Source of the DNA: Deltaproteobacteria bacterium
GTDB taxonomy: Bacteria; Desulfobacterota; Desulfobacteria; Desulfobacterales; JAUVKB01
Reading direction: 5' to 3'
Assembly: GCA_030596405.1 (NCBI GenBank)
Contig: JAUVKB010000004.1
Location: 1 to 29,138 of the forward strand
Length of the DNA: 29,138 nucleotides
Part shown: piece after piece, positions 14,795 to 23,700 of the stretch
Position numbering within the stretch: position 1 is the first letter of the stretch
Layout: each line of letters starts with the position of its first letter
Translations under genes and position numbers: made by a program
Notes under the pieces: generated by a model
What the model saw: the letters and a program-made list of their open reading frames with translations, nothing else
What the model was told of the DNA's origin: nothing
The model's database searches: none

Positions 14795-17021
14795 ACTCAT
14801 AAAAATTGCCGGCAAAATAACAGGTATTTACAGCGAACCTGTAATCTTAAAAGAACCGTTTTTTGATTTTGCAGCCCGATTTGCTTCCATGACGGGCACG
14901 GTGGTTCTCATGAGCGGAGGGGAACTTGATGCCGCACAATACCATATACTTGGCACACAACCGTGGCTGACCTTTACAGGTTACAGCCGCAAAATGACAA
15001 TTAAAACAGACAATCAAACCTTGTGCTTTGACGCAGACCCCTTTGACACGCTTCGCAGGATCATTGACTGTTTTAGTCTTGATACAGACCTGCCGGTACC
15101 GGTTGGAGCCGGTCTTTTTGGATACCTGTCATACGATCTTAAAGACTGCCTGGAAAAACTCCCCCGCACATCGATCGACACCCTGTCCCTGCCGCATATA
15201 TGCCTTTTTGCCCCTTCAATCATAGTTGTCCATAATAAAATAGATAAAAAAACCACGCTCTGTATGCCCAAACGCATTGTTTCGGGGAAATGTACGTTAG
15301 CCGGCCAAAAAAAAAAATTCAAGAAGATCCTCGCCGCAAAGCAGCAAAAAACAAAGCATTTCAGCGGCAAAACCGAAGGGTTCAGATCCAATTTCACACG
15401 AACAGATTACATTGATGCCATAAAAAAAATAAAAGAATACATCGCTTCGGGCCACGTATATCAGGTCAACTTGTCTCAGCGGTTTGAAACCGATTTTAAA
15501 GGGGATGGTTTCAGTCTTTTTCAAAGGCTTTACAATTCCAATCCAGCCCCTTTTTTTTCATATATCAATGCCGGAGACCACCAGATCGTTTCAACATCTC
15601 CTGAACGGTTTTTACTGCAAACCGGGAAAAAGATCGAAACCAGGCCCATCAAGGGGACACGACCCAGGGGAAAAACCTTTGATGAAGACCAAAGACTTAA
15701 AGATGAACTTAAAGAGAGCAAAAAAGATGACGCTGAACTTTCCATGATTGTTGATCTGCTGAGAAACGATATCGGAAAGGTTTGCACGGCCGGATCAGTA
15801 CGGGTAGTCGAGCATAAAAAGGTGGAATCTTACCAAAATGTTTATCATCTGGTGTCTGTTGTGGAGGGAATATTGGCCGACGGATACGATTCTGTAGATC
15901 TTGTAACAGCGACCTTTCCCGGTGGATCGATCACCGGTTGCCCAAAAATTAGAGCCATGGAAATTATCGACGAACTGGAACCGAACCGGAGGCATATATA
16001 TACCGGCTCTGTAGGTTACATCAGCTTTCATGACACCATGGATCTATCGATTGCCATACGAACGGCAACGATTTGCAAAGAAAAATTCATCTTTTCCGTG
16101 GGCGGAGGGATTGTATTTGATTCTGATCCTTCCGATGAATATGATGAAACCATCCATAAAGGTCAAACGCTCATGAATGTTTTACATAGTAAAAACGGAA
16201 AAGCTGTCAAAAAACCGTATGTCTGGATAAACGGCACTCTTAAACCTCTGGATCAGGCAAGCATACCGGTTACCGATCAGGGGTTTCAATTTGGATACGG
16301 TTTTTTTGAGACCATCAGGGTTAACAAGGGGAAGCCAAAATACCTTAAAGAGCATATCGCAAGATTTTATCAAACATGGAAATATCTTTTTTCCGGTGAA
16401 ACGCCCGATCTTACCTGGAATGATATTATCGATCAGGTTATTATTCAAAACGGCCTGGCCGACAAAACAGCAGCCGTAAAAATCATAGCTACGATGGGAG
16501 ATCAGACCAAGTCGCCTGTTTTTCACACTCTTTTGACAATGGCCATGCCTTATACCCACCGGCTGGCAGAAAAAAAAGAGACCGGAATAAACCTTGCCTT
16601 ATATCCAAAAGAGCGGCAGATCCATCTGGCGGATCACAAGACATTAAATTATTTGTTCTACCTTCTGGCTGCAAAATGGGCAGCCAAAAGCGGGGCGGAT
16701 GAAGCATTGATTTTAAATCCGGACGGCACGGTTTCCGAGACAAATACAGCCAATATACTTTTGATTAAGGATAAAAAAGTGATAAGGCCGGTTTCTTCTC
16801 ATGTATTACCGGGTATTATGGAACAGGTTGTTTGCAATCTTTTTTATAACCGTGGTTATAAGGTGATAAGGCAAAAGATAGTGCCGAAAGATCTTTTTTC
16901 TGCAGGTCAGGTATTTATTACCAATTCACTTATGGGAATCGTCCCTGTACTCAGTCTCGACGGTAAAAAAATGCCGCTCCCCACGGATCTGTGGAAAAAA
17001 ATCAACGATATCGTTCTTTAG
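14787..17021 (+). CDS. pabB: Fused aminodeoxychorismate synthase component I and 4-amino-4-deoxychorismate lyase (PabB-PabC)
   Basis: 744 residues in two enzymes. The N-terminal PabB part (about 1-470) is a chorismate-binding domain. It has RPIKGTRPRG with Lys about 289, the PabB-specific catalytic lysine where TrpE usually has Ala. It also has MIVDLLRNDIGKV, FPGGSITGCPKIRAMEIIDE and SVGGGIVFDSDP. The C-terminal part (about 475-744) is a class IV PLP aminotransferase fold, starting YVWINGTLKPL, with DQGFQFGYGFFETIRV, the PLP lysine in DHKTLNYL (about 618) and SETNTANI. Together with PabA it would take chorismate to p-aminobenzoate for folate. It overlaps pabA by 8 bp, implying coupled translation. 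Confidence 0.94.
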   Translation: MDELIKIAGKITGIYSEPVILKEPFFDFAARFASMTGTVVLMSGGELDAAQYHILGTQPWLTFTGYSRKMTIKTDNQTLCFDADPFDTLRRIIDCFSLDTDLPVPVGAGLFGYLSYDLKDCLEKLPRTSIDTLSLPHICLFAPSIIVVHNKIDKKTTLCMPKRIVSGKCTLAGQKKKFKKILAAKQQKTKHFSGKTEGFRSNFTRTDYIDAIKKIKEYIASGHVYQVNLSQRFETDFKGDGFSLFQRLYNSNPAPFFSYINAGDHQIVSTSPERFLLQTGKKIETRPIKGTRPRGKTFDEDQRLKDELKESKKDDAELSMIVDLLRNDIGKVCTAGSVRVVEHKKVESYQNVYHLVSVVEGILADGYDSVDLVTATFPGGSITGCPKIRAMEIIDELEPNRRHIYTGSVGYISFHDTMDLSIAIRTATICKEKFIFSVGGGIVFDSDPSDEYDETIHKGQTLMNVLHSKNGKAVKKPYVWINGTLKPLDQASIPVTDQGFQFGYGFFETIRVNKGKPKYLKEHIARFYQTWKYLFSGETPDLTWNDIIDQVIIQNGLADKTAAVKIIATMGDQTKSPVFHTLLTMAMPYTHRLAEKKETGINLALYPKERQIHLADHKTLNYLFYLLAAKWAAKSGADEALILNPDGTVSETNTANILLIKDKKVIRPVSSHVLPGIMEQVVCNLFYNRGYKVIRQKIVPKDLFSAGQVFITNSLMGIVPVLSLDGKKMPLPTDLWKKINDIVL

Positions 17022-17146
17022 TCTTGCCTGAACACCCTGTGCTTTTCGGAAAAGATACATTCTGGTAGCATTATATCCATTAAATACATTTATGTCGTTT
17101 CAGTTGTTTTGCCGGTAATAATTATGTTGCATAAAAACAATAGGTT

Positions 17147-17189
17147 GGCATAATTTTACATGATATAAAAGTACGGCATAAATTTTGCT
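17147..17189 (+). promoter_or_regulatory. Sigma54-like element and upstream near-repeat before GNAT-modABC
   Basis: CGGCATAAATTTTGCT (17174-17189) matches the sigma54 consensus TGGCAYRNNNNTTGCW at all but the first base, with the GG and GC dinucleotides 10 bases apart. A near copy, GGCATAATTTTACA, lies 28 bp upstream (17147-17160) but lacks the GC. If used as a sigma54 promoter, transcription would begin near 17200, only about 8 bases before the GNAT ATG, which is a weakness. The two copies may instead be an operator pair. Confidence 0.35.
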
Positions 17190-17207
17190 ATTTTAGTATT
17201 GTATATT

Positions 17208-17666
17208 ATGAGCTTTACTTCCGTCATTATCAGAAAGGCCGAGCCTTTCGACATAAATCAAATGGTCGGCCTTCTTAAAGAATTGTTTTCCATAGAGGAA
17301 GATTTTACATTCAGGGAGCCGTTGCAGCGCTCCGGGCTTGCCATGATGTTGGACAGTCATGATAATCGCTGCATCATGGTTGCCGCGACAGAAGAACGGA
17401 TTATAGGAATGTGCAGTGCACAGCTCCTTGTATCAACTGCGCAAGGGGGTGTAGCTGCATTAATTGAAGACATGGCTGTCACGCAAGAGTATCGCGGGCA
17501 GGGAATAGGCGGCAAGCTTTTGTTTTCGATTGAAAAATGGGCGAATAAGCAAGGCGCAAAGCGTGTTCAGTTATTAGCGGACAAAAATAATAGTTTGGCG
17601 ATAGACTTTTATAAAAAACATAATTGGACAACAACACAACTGGTATGCCTTCGCAAAAATTATTAA
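17208..17666 (+). CDS. GNAT-family N-acetyltransferase
   Basis: 152 residues from the ATG at 17208. It is a single GNAT domain: beta1-alpha1 SVIIRKAEPFDINQMVGLLKELF, a central strand RIIGMCSAQLL, the acetyl-CoA-binding motif A AVTQEYRGQGIGGKLLFSIEKWA (QxxGxG, about 96-105), and a C-terminal ALDFYKKHNW-like segment. The substrate is unknown. The frame is open to a TTG at 17199, but the ATG is preferred. Neither has an obvious Shine-Dalgarno. It lies just upstream of modA in the same direction, so it is probably cotranscribed with the molybdate transporter. A role in Mo/W homeostasis is only a contextual guess. Confidence 0.87.
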   Translation: MSFTSVIIRKAEPFDINQMVGLLKELFSIEEDFTFREPLQRSGLAMMLDSHDNRCIMVAATEERIIGMCSAQLLVSTAQGGVAALIEDMAVTQEYRGQGIGGKLLFSIEKWANKQGAKRVQLLADKNNSLAIDFYKKHNWTTTQLVCLRKNY

Positions 17667-17744
17667 AAGAGATGGAAGTAGAGCCTGTGATTTATGAATG
17701 CCGTATTAAAAGTATTTTATAATTTATTTGAGGTCCGTTTTAAG

Positions 17745-18509
17745 GTGAAAAAATCGGCCCTCTTTCTTGCGCTGTCTCTTTTTCTGATACCTTGTTATGC
17801 GTATTCTTACAACAGCCCATCTATTTTAGTATTTGCAGGGGCGGGCATGAGAGAGCCTCTGGATGAAATCGGCAAAGAGTTTACAAAGATATATAATATT
17901 GAAGTCGTTTATGACTATGAAGGAAGCGGACGGCTGGGCAATAAAATTTTGGCAGGGCAAAGACCGGATATTTTTATCCCGGGAGCCGAGCGATGGGCAA
18001 AATTGCTCAAGGAAAAGGGGCATGTAAAGGCTTATCAAGCGATCGCTTTTCACATACCTGTAATAATTGCGCCGTTCGGCAGCAGTAAAATAGTAAGACT
18101 GCAAGATTTTTTAAAAAAAGATGTACGGCTGGTAACAGGTGACGAAATGGCCTGCGCAATCGGAAAGGCAACCTTGCAAATTTTTTCCAGCGCCGGCCTT
18201 GATAAAGCCGGTATGAATATCATCGCGAAAGGGGTGACCGTAAAACAGCTACTCTTTTGGATTGAACAAAATAATGCGGATGCAGGCATTGTGTGGCGGG
18301 CGGATGCCGTTCAATCCGGCAAGGTCAAAATCGTAGATATCCCGATAGCAATAAATCATATCGATATTATACCCGTATGCACGATGACTAAAACAAAACC
18401 CAAAGGGATATATGGTAAAACAGTTTTAAAATACATCAAATTCCTTTTAAATGAGGGAAGGGTTGAATTTAAAAAACATGGTTTTAAAACCGATCATGAA
18501 GGCCTGTAG
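17745..18509 (+). CDS. modA: Molybdate/tungstate ABC transporter substrate-binding protein
   Basis: Periplasmic oxyanion receptor for ModBC. I place the start at the GTG at 17745 because GAGGT lies 10 bases upstream and it gives a classic signal peptide (MKKSALFLALSLFLIPCYAYS). The frame is open to an ATG at 17694, which would add 17 residues before the signal. The mature protein begins SPSILVFAGAGMREPLDEIGKEF, and GSGRLGNKILAGQRPDIFIPG follows. These are the ModA-type strands and anion-binding loops. Further on are VTGDEMACAIGKAT and NADAGIVWRADA. About 254 residues. Molybdate and tungstate binders cannot be told apart from sequence reading. modB starts 2 bp after the stop. Confidence 0.9.
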   Translation: MKKSALFLALSLFLIPCYAYSYNSPSILVFAGAGMREPLDEIGKEFTKIYNIEVVYDYEGSGRLGNKILAGQRPDIFIPGAERWAKLLKEKGHVKAYQAIAFHIPVIIAPFGSSKIVRLQDFLKKDVRLVTGDEMACAIGKATLQIFSSAGLDKAGMNIIAKGVTVKQLLFWIEQNNADAGIVWRADAVQSGKVKIVDIPIAINHIDIIPVCTMTKTKPKGIYGKTVLKYIKFLLNEGRVEFKKHGFKTDHEGL

Positions 18510-18511
18510 AA

Positions 18512-19318
18512 ATGGAAAAAAGCCGTTCCACATTGTTTGACCTGTTTTTTGCGTTAATGGCGGGCCTTGTTTTTACTTTTATTTTCATGGTGCTTTTTGT
18601 CCTGTTTGCTGCGGTATCCTGGCATGAATTATGGCGTCAACTCACCTCGCCGCTTGTGTTTTCGGCGATCTGGATCAGCCTGCAAACATCGCTGGCTGTT
18701 GTTGCTCTGACGTTTCTTTTTGGATTTCCCGCAGCATATATTCTGGCCTTAAAGAATTTTAAAGGAAAGATGATTTTAGATACACTTGTCGATATGCCGA
18801 TCGTCCTTCCGCCTCTGGTCTCCGGGCTGGCGCTTTTGATCTTCTTTGGCGGCGACAGCCTGACTTCCAGAGTCCTGAACACATTTGACATACACGTCAT
18901 TTTTACTAAAAAGGGAATTATCCTTGCACAACTCTTTGTAGCGTCGCCTTTTTTTATCAAAACAGTCAAGGAATCGATTGCCGCCGTGTCAAAAGATTTA
19001 ATGGCGGCTTCCGCGACCCTGGGGGCGTCTTCTTTTTATACATTCAGACGTGTTTTACTGCCTTTATGCAAAGACGGCATCTACACAGGTCTTGCCATGA
19101 CCTGGACACGGGCATTGGGTGAGTTCGGGGCTACAGCCATGGTGGCAGGCTGCATACCAAAGCAGACAGAGACCATGACCATCAGTATTTATATGAACGC
19201 CATGAGTGGAAATTTGAGCCCTGCAGTATCAATCGGTCTTATCCTGCTGGGATTTTCTTTTATTGTATTGTTTATTTTAAAAATCAGATCAGGTCGAGGT
19301 TATGAGTATTGTTCTTGA
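18512..19318 (+). CDS. modB: Molybdate ABC transporter permease
   Basis: Inner-membrane permease of the BPD/CysTW-like superfamily, 268 residues with about six hydrophobic helices. Visible landmarks are SAIWISLQTSLAVVALTFLFGFP near the first conserved helices, DMPIVLPPLVSGLALLIFFG, and the EAA loop SAATLGASSFYTFRRVLLPL followed by the ModB-typical RALGEFGATAMVAG. It follows modA by 2 bp and overlaps modC by 17 bp, so the three are almost certainly one translationally coupled operon. Specificity for molybdate versus tungstate is undetermined. Confidence 0.93.
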   Translation: MEKSRSTLFDLFFALMAGLVFTFIFMVLFVLFAAVSWHELWRQLTSPLVFSAIWISLQTSLAVVALTFLFGFPAAYILALKNFKGKMILDTLVDMPIVLPPLVSGLALLIFFGGDSLTSRVLNTFDIHVIFTKKGIILAQLFVASPFFIKTVKESIAAVSKDLMAASATLGASSFYTFRRVLLPLCKDGIYTGLAMTWTRALGEFGATAMVAGCIPKQTETMTISIYMNAMSGNLSPAVSIGLILLGFSFIVLFILKIRSGRGYEYCS

Positions 19319-20447
19319 AAATATCACAAAATCGTTTAGGGGACGTACGGTCTTAAACAATCTTTCCTTAACGGTTAAAAAAGGTGAATTTCACGTTATC
19401 TTAGGGCCCAACGGCGAGGGTAAAAGCACCCTTCTTGCTGTTATCTCCGGCTTGATACAACCTGATAAAGGGAATATTATTCTGGAAAATCGCCGTGTAA
19501 ACGGGGTCCCGCCTGAAAAAAGAGATATCGGCTTTGTTTTTCAGGACTATGCATTGTTTCCCCATATGCCGGTTTATGAAAATGTCGCTTATGGCTTGCG
19601 GGCCAAAGGGTTAAAGGAAGCAACGATTAAAGAAAGGACTAAACGATATCTTAAACTGGCAAGGCTGGATGATCTGCAGAATTTTTACCCAAAACAGTTA
19701 AGCGGCGGTCAAAAACAGCGCGTTGGCGTGGCAAGGGCGCTGGCAACCGAACCGACGGCATTGCTTTTAGATGAACCGTTAAGCCATTTAGATGCCATTG
19801 AGCGTGAGCGTCTAAGAGACGAGTTGAAACGGATTCAAAAGGAAACAAAAGCAACCGTATGTTATGTAACCCATGAACAAACAGAAGCCATGGCTCTGGC
19901 CGACAGGGTCTCCGTGCTCCACAGGGGATGTATTGAGCAGGTTGAAAGCCCGGATGATATATTTTATCGACCCAAAACCCCTTTTGTGGCTAATTTTGTC
20001 GGGGCGACGAATATTTTAAATGTCAGCCTGGCTCGATTAAACAGGGATACGGCCACTTTTAATATTAAGGGGCCAAAACTTGCAAAACCGATTGAAATCA
20101 AAGCAAAAAAATATCCTGTCTTTGCCGATAAAAAAGAGCATGCCCTGTGCCTTCATCCTGAAAAGGTTACACTTGCGCAAAGATCTAACGGATCAAACAG
20201 CTTGCCGGCCAGAATTGTAAAGATTGTTCCACAGGGAGCAATATTAAAGGTTACCTGTGATATTTCAGGTCTTACACTTCAGGCCGTTGTGCCTAAAACA
20301 GCGTTTAATCTGAATTTAAAGACAGATCATATCTGGTTTTGCTTCCCGCCGGATGCGCTTCACCCACTTTGCGGCAGAACCTGCCGTGCCGCAAAGCACC
20401 TCAGAGCCTGCAGTATAGTGTCACGTCAAATATCTAATGTCGGATAA
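19302..20447 (+). CDS. modC: Molybdate ABC transporter ATP-binding protein
   Basis: ATPase of the ModABC importer, 381 residues. Walker A GPNGEGKST (about 35-43), Q-loop FVFQDYALFPHM, signature LSGGQKQRVGVARAL, Walker B LLLDEPLSHLDA and H-loop YVTHEQTEAMALADR are all intact. A C-terminal TOBE-like regulatory domain follows (ARIVKIVPQGAILKV to FPPDALHPL). After ALHPL, where such proteins often end, there is a Cys/Arg-rich extension of about 25 residues (CGRTCRAAKHLRAC) encoded across a 10-bp perfect hairpin. This looks like a late addition or stop-codon loss. A strong terminator follows 82 bp after the stop. Confidence 0.93.
   Translation: MSIVLENITKSFRGRTVLNNLSLTVKKGEFHVILGPNGEGKSTLLAVISGLIQPDKGNIILENRRVNGVPPEKRDIGFVFQDYALFPHMPVYENVAYGLRAKGLKEATIKERTKRYLKLARLDDLQNFYPKQLSGGQKQRVGVARALATEPTALLLDEPLSHLDAIERERLRDELKRIQKETKATVCYVTHEQTEAMALADRVSVLHRGCIEQVESPDDIFYRPKTPFVANFVGATNILNVSLARLNRDTATFNIKGPKLAKPIEIKAKKYPVFADKKEHALCLHPEKVTLAQRSNGSNSLPARIVKIVPQGAILKVTCDISGLTLQAVVPKTAFNLNLKTDHIWFCFPPDALHPLCGRTCRAAKHLRACSIVSRQISNVG
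20367..20396. repeat. 10-bp perfect inverted repeat inside the 3' end of modC
   Basis: CTTTGCGGCA (20367-20376) pairs with TGCCGCAAAG (20387-20396) across a 10-base loop. It coincides with the start of the non-conserved C-terminal tail of modC and may be an inserted palindrome or an old terminator now read through. Confidence 0.6.
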
Positions 20448-20529
20448 AGTCGTTTTAGTTTTGTTCGGGCATCCTTATACGATGTCGCAAGCTTGACATG
20501 ACAGTAGTTATTTATGTCTATATGTTTAG

Positions 20530-20558
20530 CCGCAATCTATAAAGATTGCGGTTTTTTT
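20530..20558 (+). terminator. Intrinsic terminator after modABC
   Basis: A perfect 9-bp stem CCGCAATCT/AGATTGCGG (20530-20538 with 20543-20551) around an ATAA loop, followed by seven T (20552-20558). A textbook rho-independent terminator that closes the GNAT-modABC unit. Confidence 0.88.
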
Positions 20559-20732
20559 GTTTTGGCTGGTCGCGCAGAAAGTGATTTTGAGGATCACTGT
20601 GGGAAATCGGCCTGTCATTTGGGTTTTATTCGTTTTTAATAGTTTTTTCCTTTACAAATATGTTTAATCTGTATAATTTCTAAATTTTTTTAGTTTTGGT
20701 TGCATATTTTCCTGATACAAGTTTATTTTTTG

Positions 20733-20741
20733 TGGTATTAT
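20733..20741 (+). promoter_or_regulatory. Extended -10 promoter for nifJ
   Basis: TGGTATTAT (extended -10, TGnTATTAT) lies about 35 bases before the nifJ ATG, with only a weak -35 (TGATAC region) about 17 bases upstream. Together with the AAAGGAG Shine-Dalgarno it would give a short leader. Confidence 0.4.
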
Positions 20742-20775
20742 CAAATTTATATATTTTATAAAAAGGAGTGGTTTT

Positions 20776-23700
20776 ATGACAAAAAAGATGAAAACAATAG
20801 ACGGTAATACAGCGGCGGCTTATGTAGGATATGCCATGAGTGAGGTTTCTGCAATTTATCCCATAACACCATCATCAGGCATGGGAGAAATGTGTGATGA
20901 ATGGGCAGCCAACGGCCAGAAAAATATATTCGGGCAACCCATGATAGTCCGTCAGCTTCAGTCGGAGGCAGGAGCTGCTGCATCCGTACACGGCTCTCTG
21001 GCTGCAGGATCGTTGACCACAACTTTTACGGCTTCACAGGGTCTTCTTTTAATGATCCCCAATATGTATAAAATGTCAGGGGAACTTTTGCCGGCTGTTT
21101 TTCATGTTACGGCACGTGCTATTGCCGGACATGCGCTTTCAATTTTTGGAGACCATCAGGATGTGATGGCTGTCCGACAAACCGGTTTCAACCTTCTTGC
21201 ATCAGCTTCCGTACAGGAAGTAATGGACCTTGGGTTGGTGGCTCATCTTGCCGCCATTGAATCAAGCGTTCCATTTATACATTTTTTTGACGGATTCCGC
21301 ACTTCCCATGAAATCCAAAAAATTGAAATGATCGATTATGACGATATGGCTAACCTGGTCAACTGGGATGCCGTTGAAAGGTTCCGTGCCAGAGGCACAA
21401 CTCCGGAAAGACCTGAACTCAGGGGAACCGCCCAAAACCCTGATATATATTTCCAGGGTATAGAAGCCTCCAATTCTTATTATCTCAAGGTAGCCGCTAT
21501 TGTCAGCGAATGCATGAAAAAGGTTGGCGATTTGACCGGCCGCAAATATAATCTTTTTGATTATGTTGGAGATCCTGAAGCGGAAAGGGTCATTATTTCA
21601 ATGGGTTCTTCTTGTGAAACCATTGAAGAGGTCGTCAACTACATGACAGGCAAGGGTGAAAAAGTCGGGCTGGTAAAGGTCCGTTTGTACAGACCTTTTT
21701 CCGCCGAGCATTTTTTTGGCGCTATCCCCCCAACAGCTGACCGCCTTACAGTACTTGACAGAACAAAAGAGCGCGGTGCTATTGGTGATCCGCTTTATTC
21801 AGATGTCTGCACTGCATATTTGGAACGCGGTGAAAAACCCGCAATTTTCAGCGGCCGTTATGGTCTGGGCTCTAAAGAATTTAATCCGGGTATGGTTAAG
21901 GCGGTTTTTGACAACATGAATTCGGCAACCTCAAGGAATCATTTTACGGTCGTCATTACAGATGATGTGACACATACCTCGCTTGACGTAAAAGAGGAAC
22001 TTGACACCGCACCCAAAGGGACTGTCCTGTGCAAATTCTGGGGACTTGGAGCCGATGGAACGGTCGGTGCCAACAAAAGCGCTATTAAAATTATCGGTGA
22101 TAACACAAAAATGTATGCTCAGGGTTATTTTGCCTATGATTCCAAAAAATCAGGGGGGATCACTATTTCTCATCTCCGTTTTGGGCAATCACCCATCCAG
22201 TCGACTTACCTGATTACCGCAGCCGATTATGTTGCCTGCCACAAGTCTAACTATGTTGACATCTATGATGTTCTTGACGGTATTAAAGATGGCGGAATTT
22301 TTCTGCTTAATTCCCACTGGACGGCTGATGAGATGGAAGAAAAACTTCCTTCACATATGCGCCGGACTATTGCCCTGAAAAATATTAAATTCTACAATAT
22401 TGATGCAGTAAAAATTGCATCTGAAATAGGCCTTGGCGGCAGGATTAATATGATCATGCAGACCGCCTTTTTCAAACTCGCCAATGTCATTCCGGTCAAA
22501 GACGCCATTGCTTACCTTAAAGACCAGATAAATAAAATGTTTGGAAAAAAAGGGGAGCAGATCGTCAATATGAACTATGCGGCTGTTGACAACACACTTA
22601 ATAATCTCGTGGAGATTAAATACCCCGAGTCCTGGGCAAAAGCCGATGACGGGAGTATACAATCTGAAAACGAACCCGATTTTGTTAAAAACGTCATGAA
22701 TCCGATTTTGGCTCAACAGGGTGACAAGCTTCCTGTCAGCGCCTTTGCGCCGGACGGTATTTTTCCTGTTGCTACATCTAAATATGAAAAACGCGGCGTG
22801 GCGATTATGGTTCCGGAATGGATTATGGACAATTGCATTCAGTGCAACCAGTGCGCGATGGTTTGTCCACATGCGGCCATCCGCCCGGTTCTTTTGACGG
22901 ATGAAGAGCTGGCTGATTCGCCCGATGGATTTGACGCTAAAAAAGCTGTCGGCAAAGGACTTAAAGGGTATCATTTCCGCATACAGGTCAATACGCTCGA
23001 TTGCCTGGGTTGCGGCAACTGTGAAGACATCTGTCCTGCCAAGAAAAGGGCTTTGGTAATGAAACCGATTGAAACTCAAACAGCGGTTCAGGTGCCTAAC
23101 CATGTATTTTCAGCCAAACTTCCTGTGCGTGACAATCTGGTCAAACGGAATACGGTTAAAGGGAGCCAGTTTTATCAGCCTCTGCTTGAGTTCTCCGGTG
23201 CCTGTGCGGGATGTGGCGAAACGCCATACGCAAAACTTCTTACCCAGCTTTTTGGGGAACGGATGATCATCGGAAATGCCACAGGCTGTACTTCGATCTG
23301 GGGCGGCAGCGCACCGGCCATTCCATATTGTGTCAACAAAGATGGTTTTGGCCCAACCTGGGGCAATTCCCTGTTTGAAGATCCTGCAGAATTTACTTAC
23401 GGCATGTTGCTGGCCTCCATACAACAACGCAAAAAAATGGCGGATTTAATGGATGAGGCCATAAAGTCAGAGATTCCGCAACAGATAAAGGATGCTATGC
23501 AGGGATGGCTTGACAATATGAAAGATGCGGACGGCTCCAGAAAATATGGAGACCAGCTTAAAGCGTTTCTGCCCGGCCATGCGGAAAATCCTCTTTTAAA
23601 TAAGATCGCAGGTATGTCCAAACTGTTTACAAAAAAATCATACTGGATATTTTTAGGAGACGGATCCGCCTATGATATCTCATTTGGAGGTATTGACCAT

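Larger units (their letters stand above)
20448..20775. other. Intergenic region modC/nifJ
   Basis: 328 bp with no supported gene. It contains the modC terminator (20530-20558), a short AGTGAT/ATCACT hairpin at 20580-20598 of unknown meaning, and the nifJ promoter region. A TTGACA at about 20492 has no matching -10 at proper spacing. The rest is A/T-rich with no repeats that I can see. Confidence 0.6.

Noticed and set aside
14787..16200. TrpE (anthranilate synthase) instead of PabB
   Set aside because: The active-site motif is PIKGT with lysine, the PabB signature, and a PabC domain is fused downstream.
17161..17207. Sigma70 promoter using TTGGCA and TATAAA near 17146-17169
   Set aside because: The spacing is only 13 bases, too short for a sigma70 promoter.
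17694..17744. Longer modA start at the ATG at 17694
   Set aside because: The internal GTG at 17745 has a well-spaced GAGGT and gives a standard signal peptide. The ATG remains possible.
22351..23103. 250-codon minus-strand frame inside nifJ
   Set aside because: Antisense to the ferredoxin domain of an intact PFOR. No Shine-Dalgarno or domain is visible, so it is a shadow of biased codon use.
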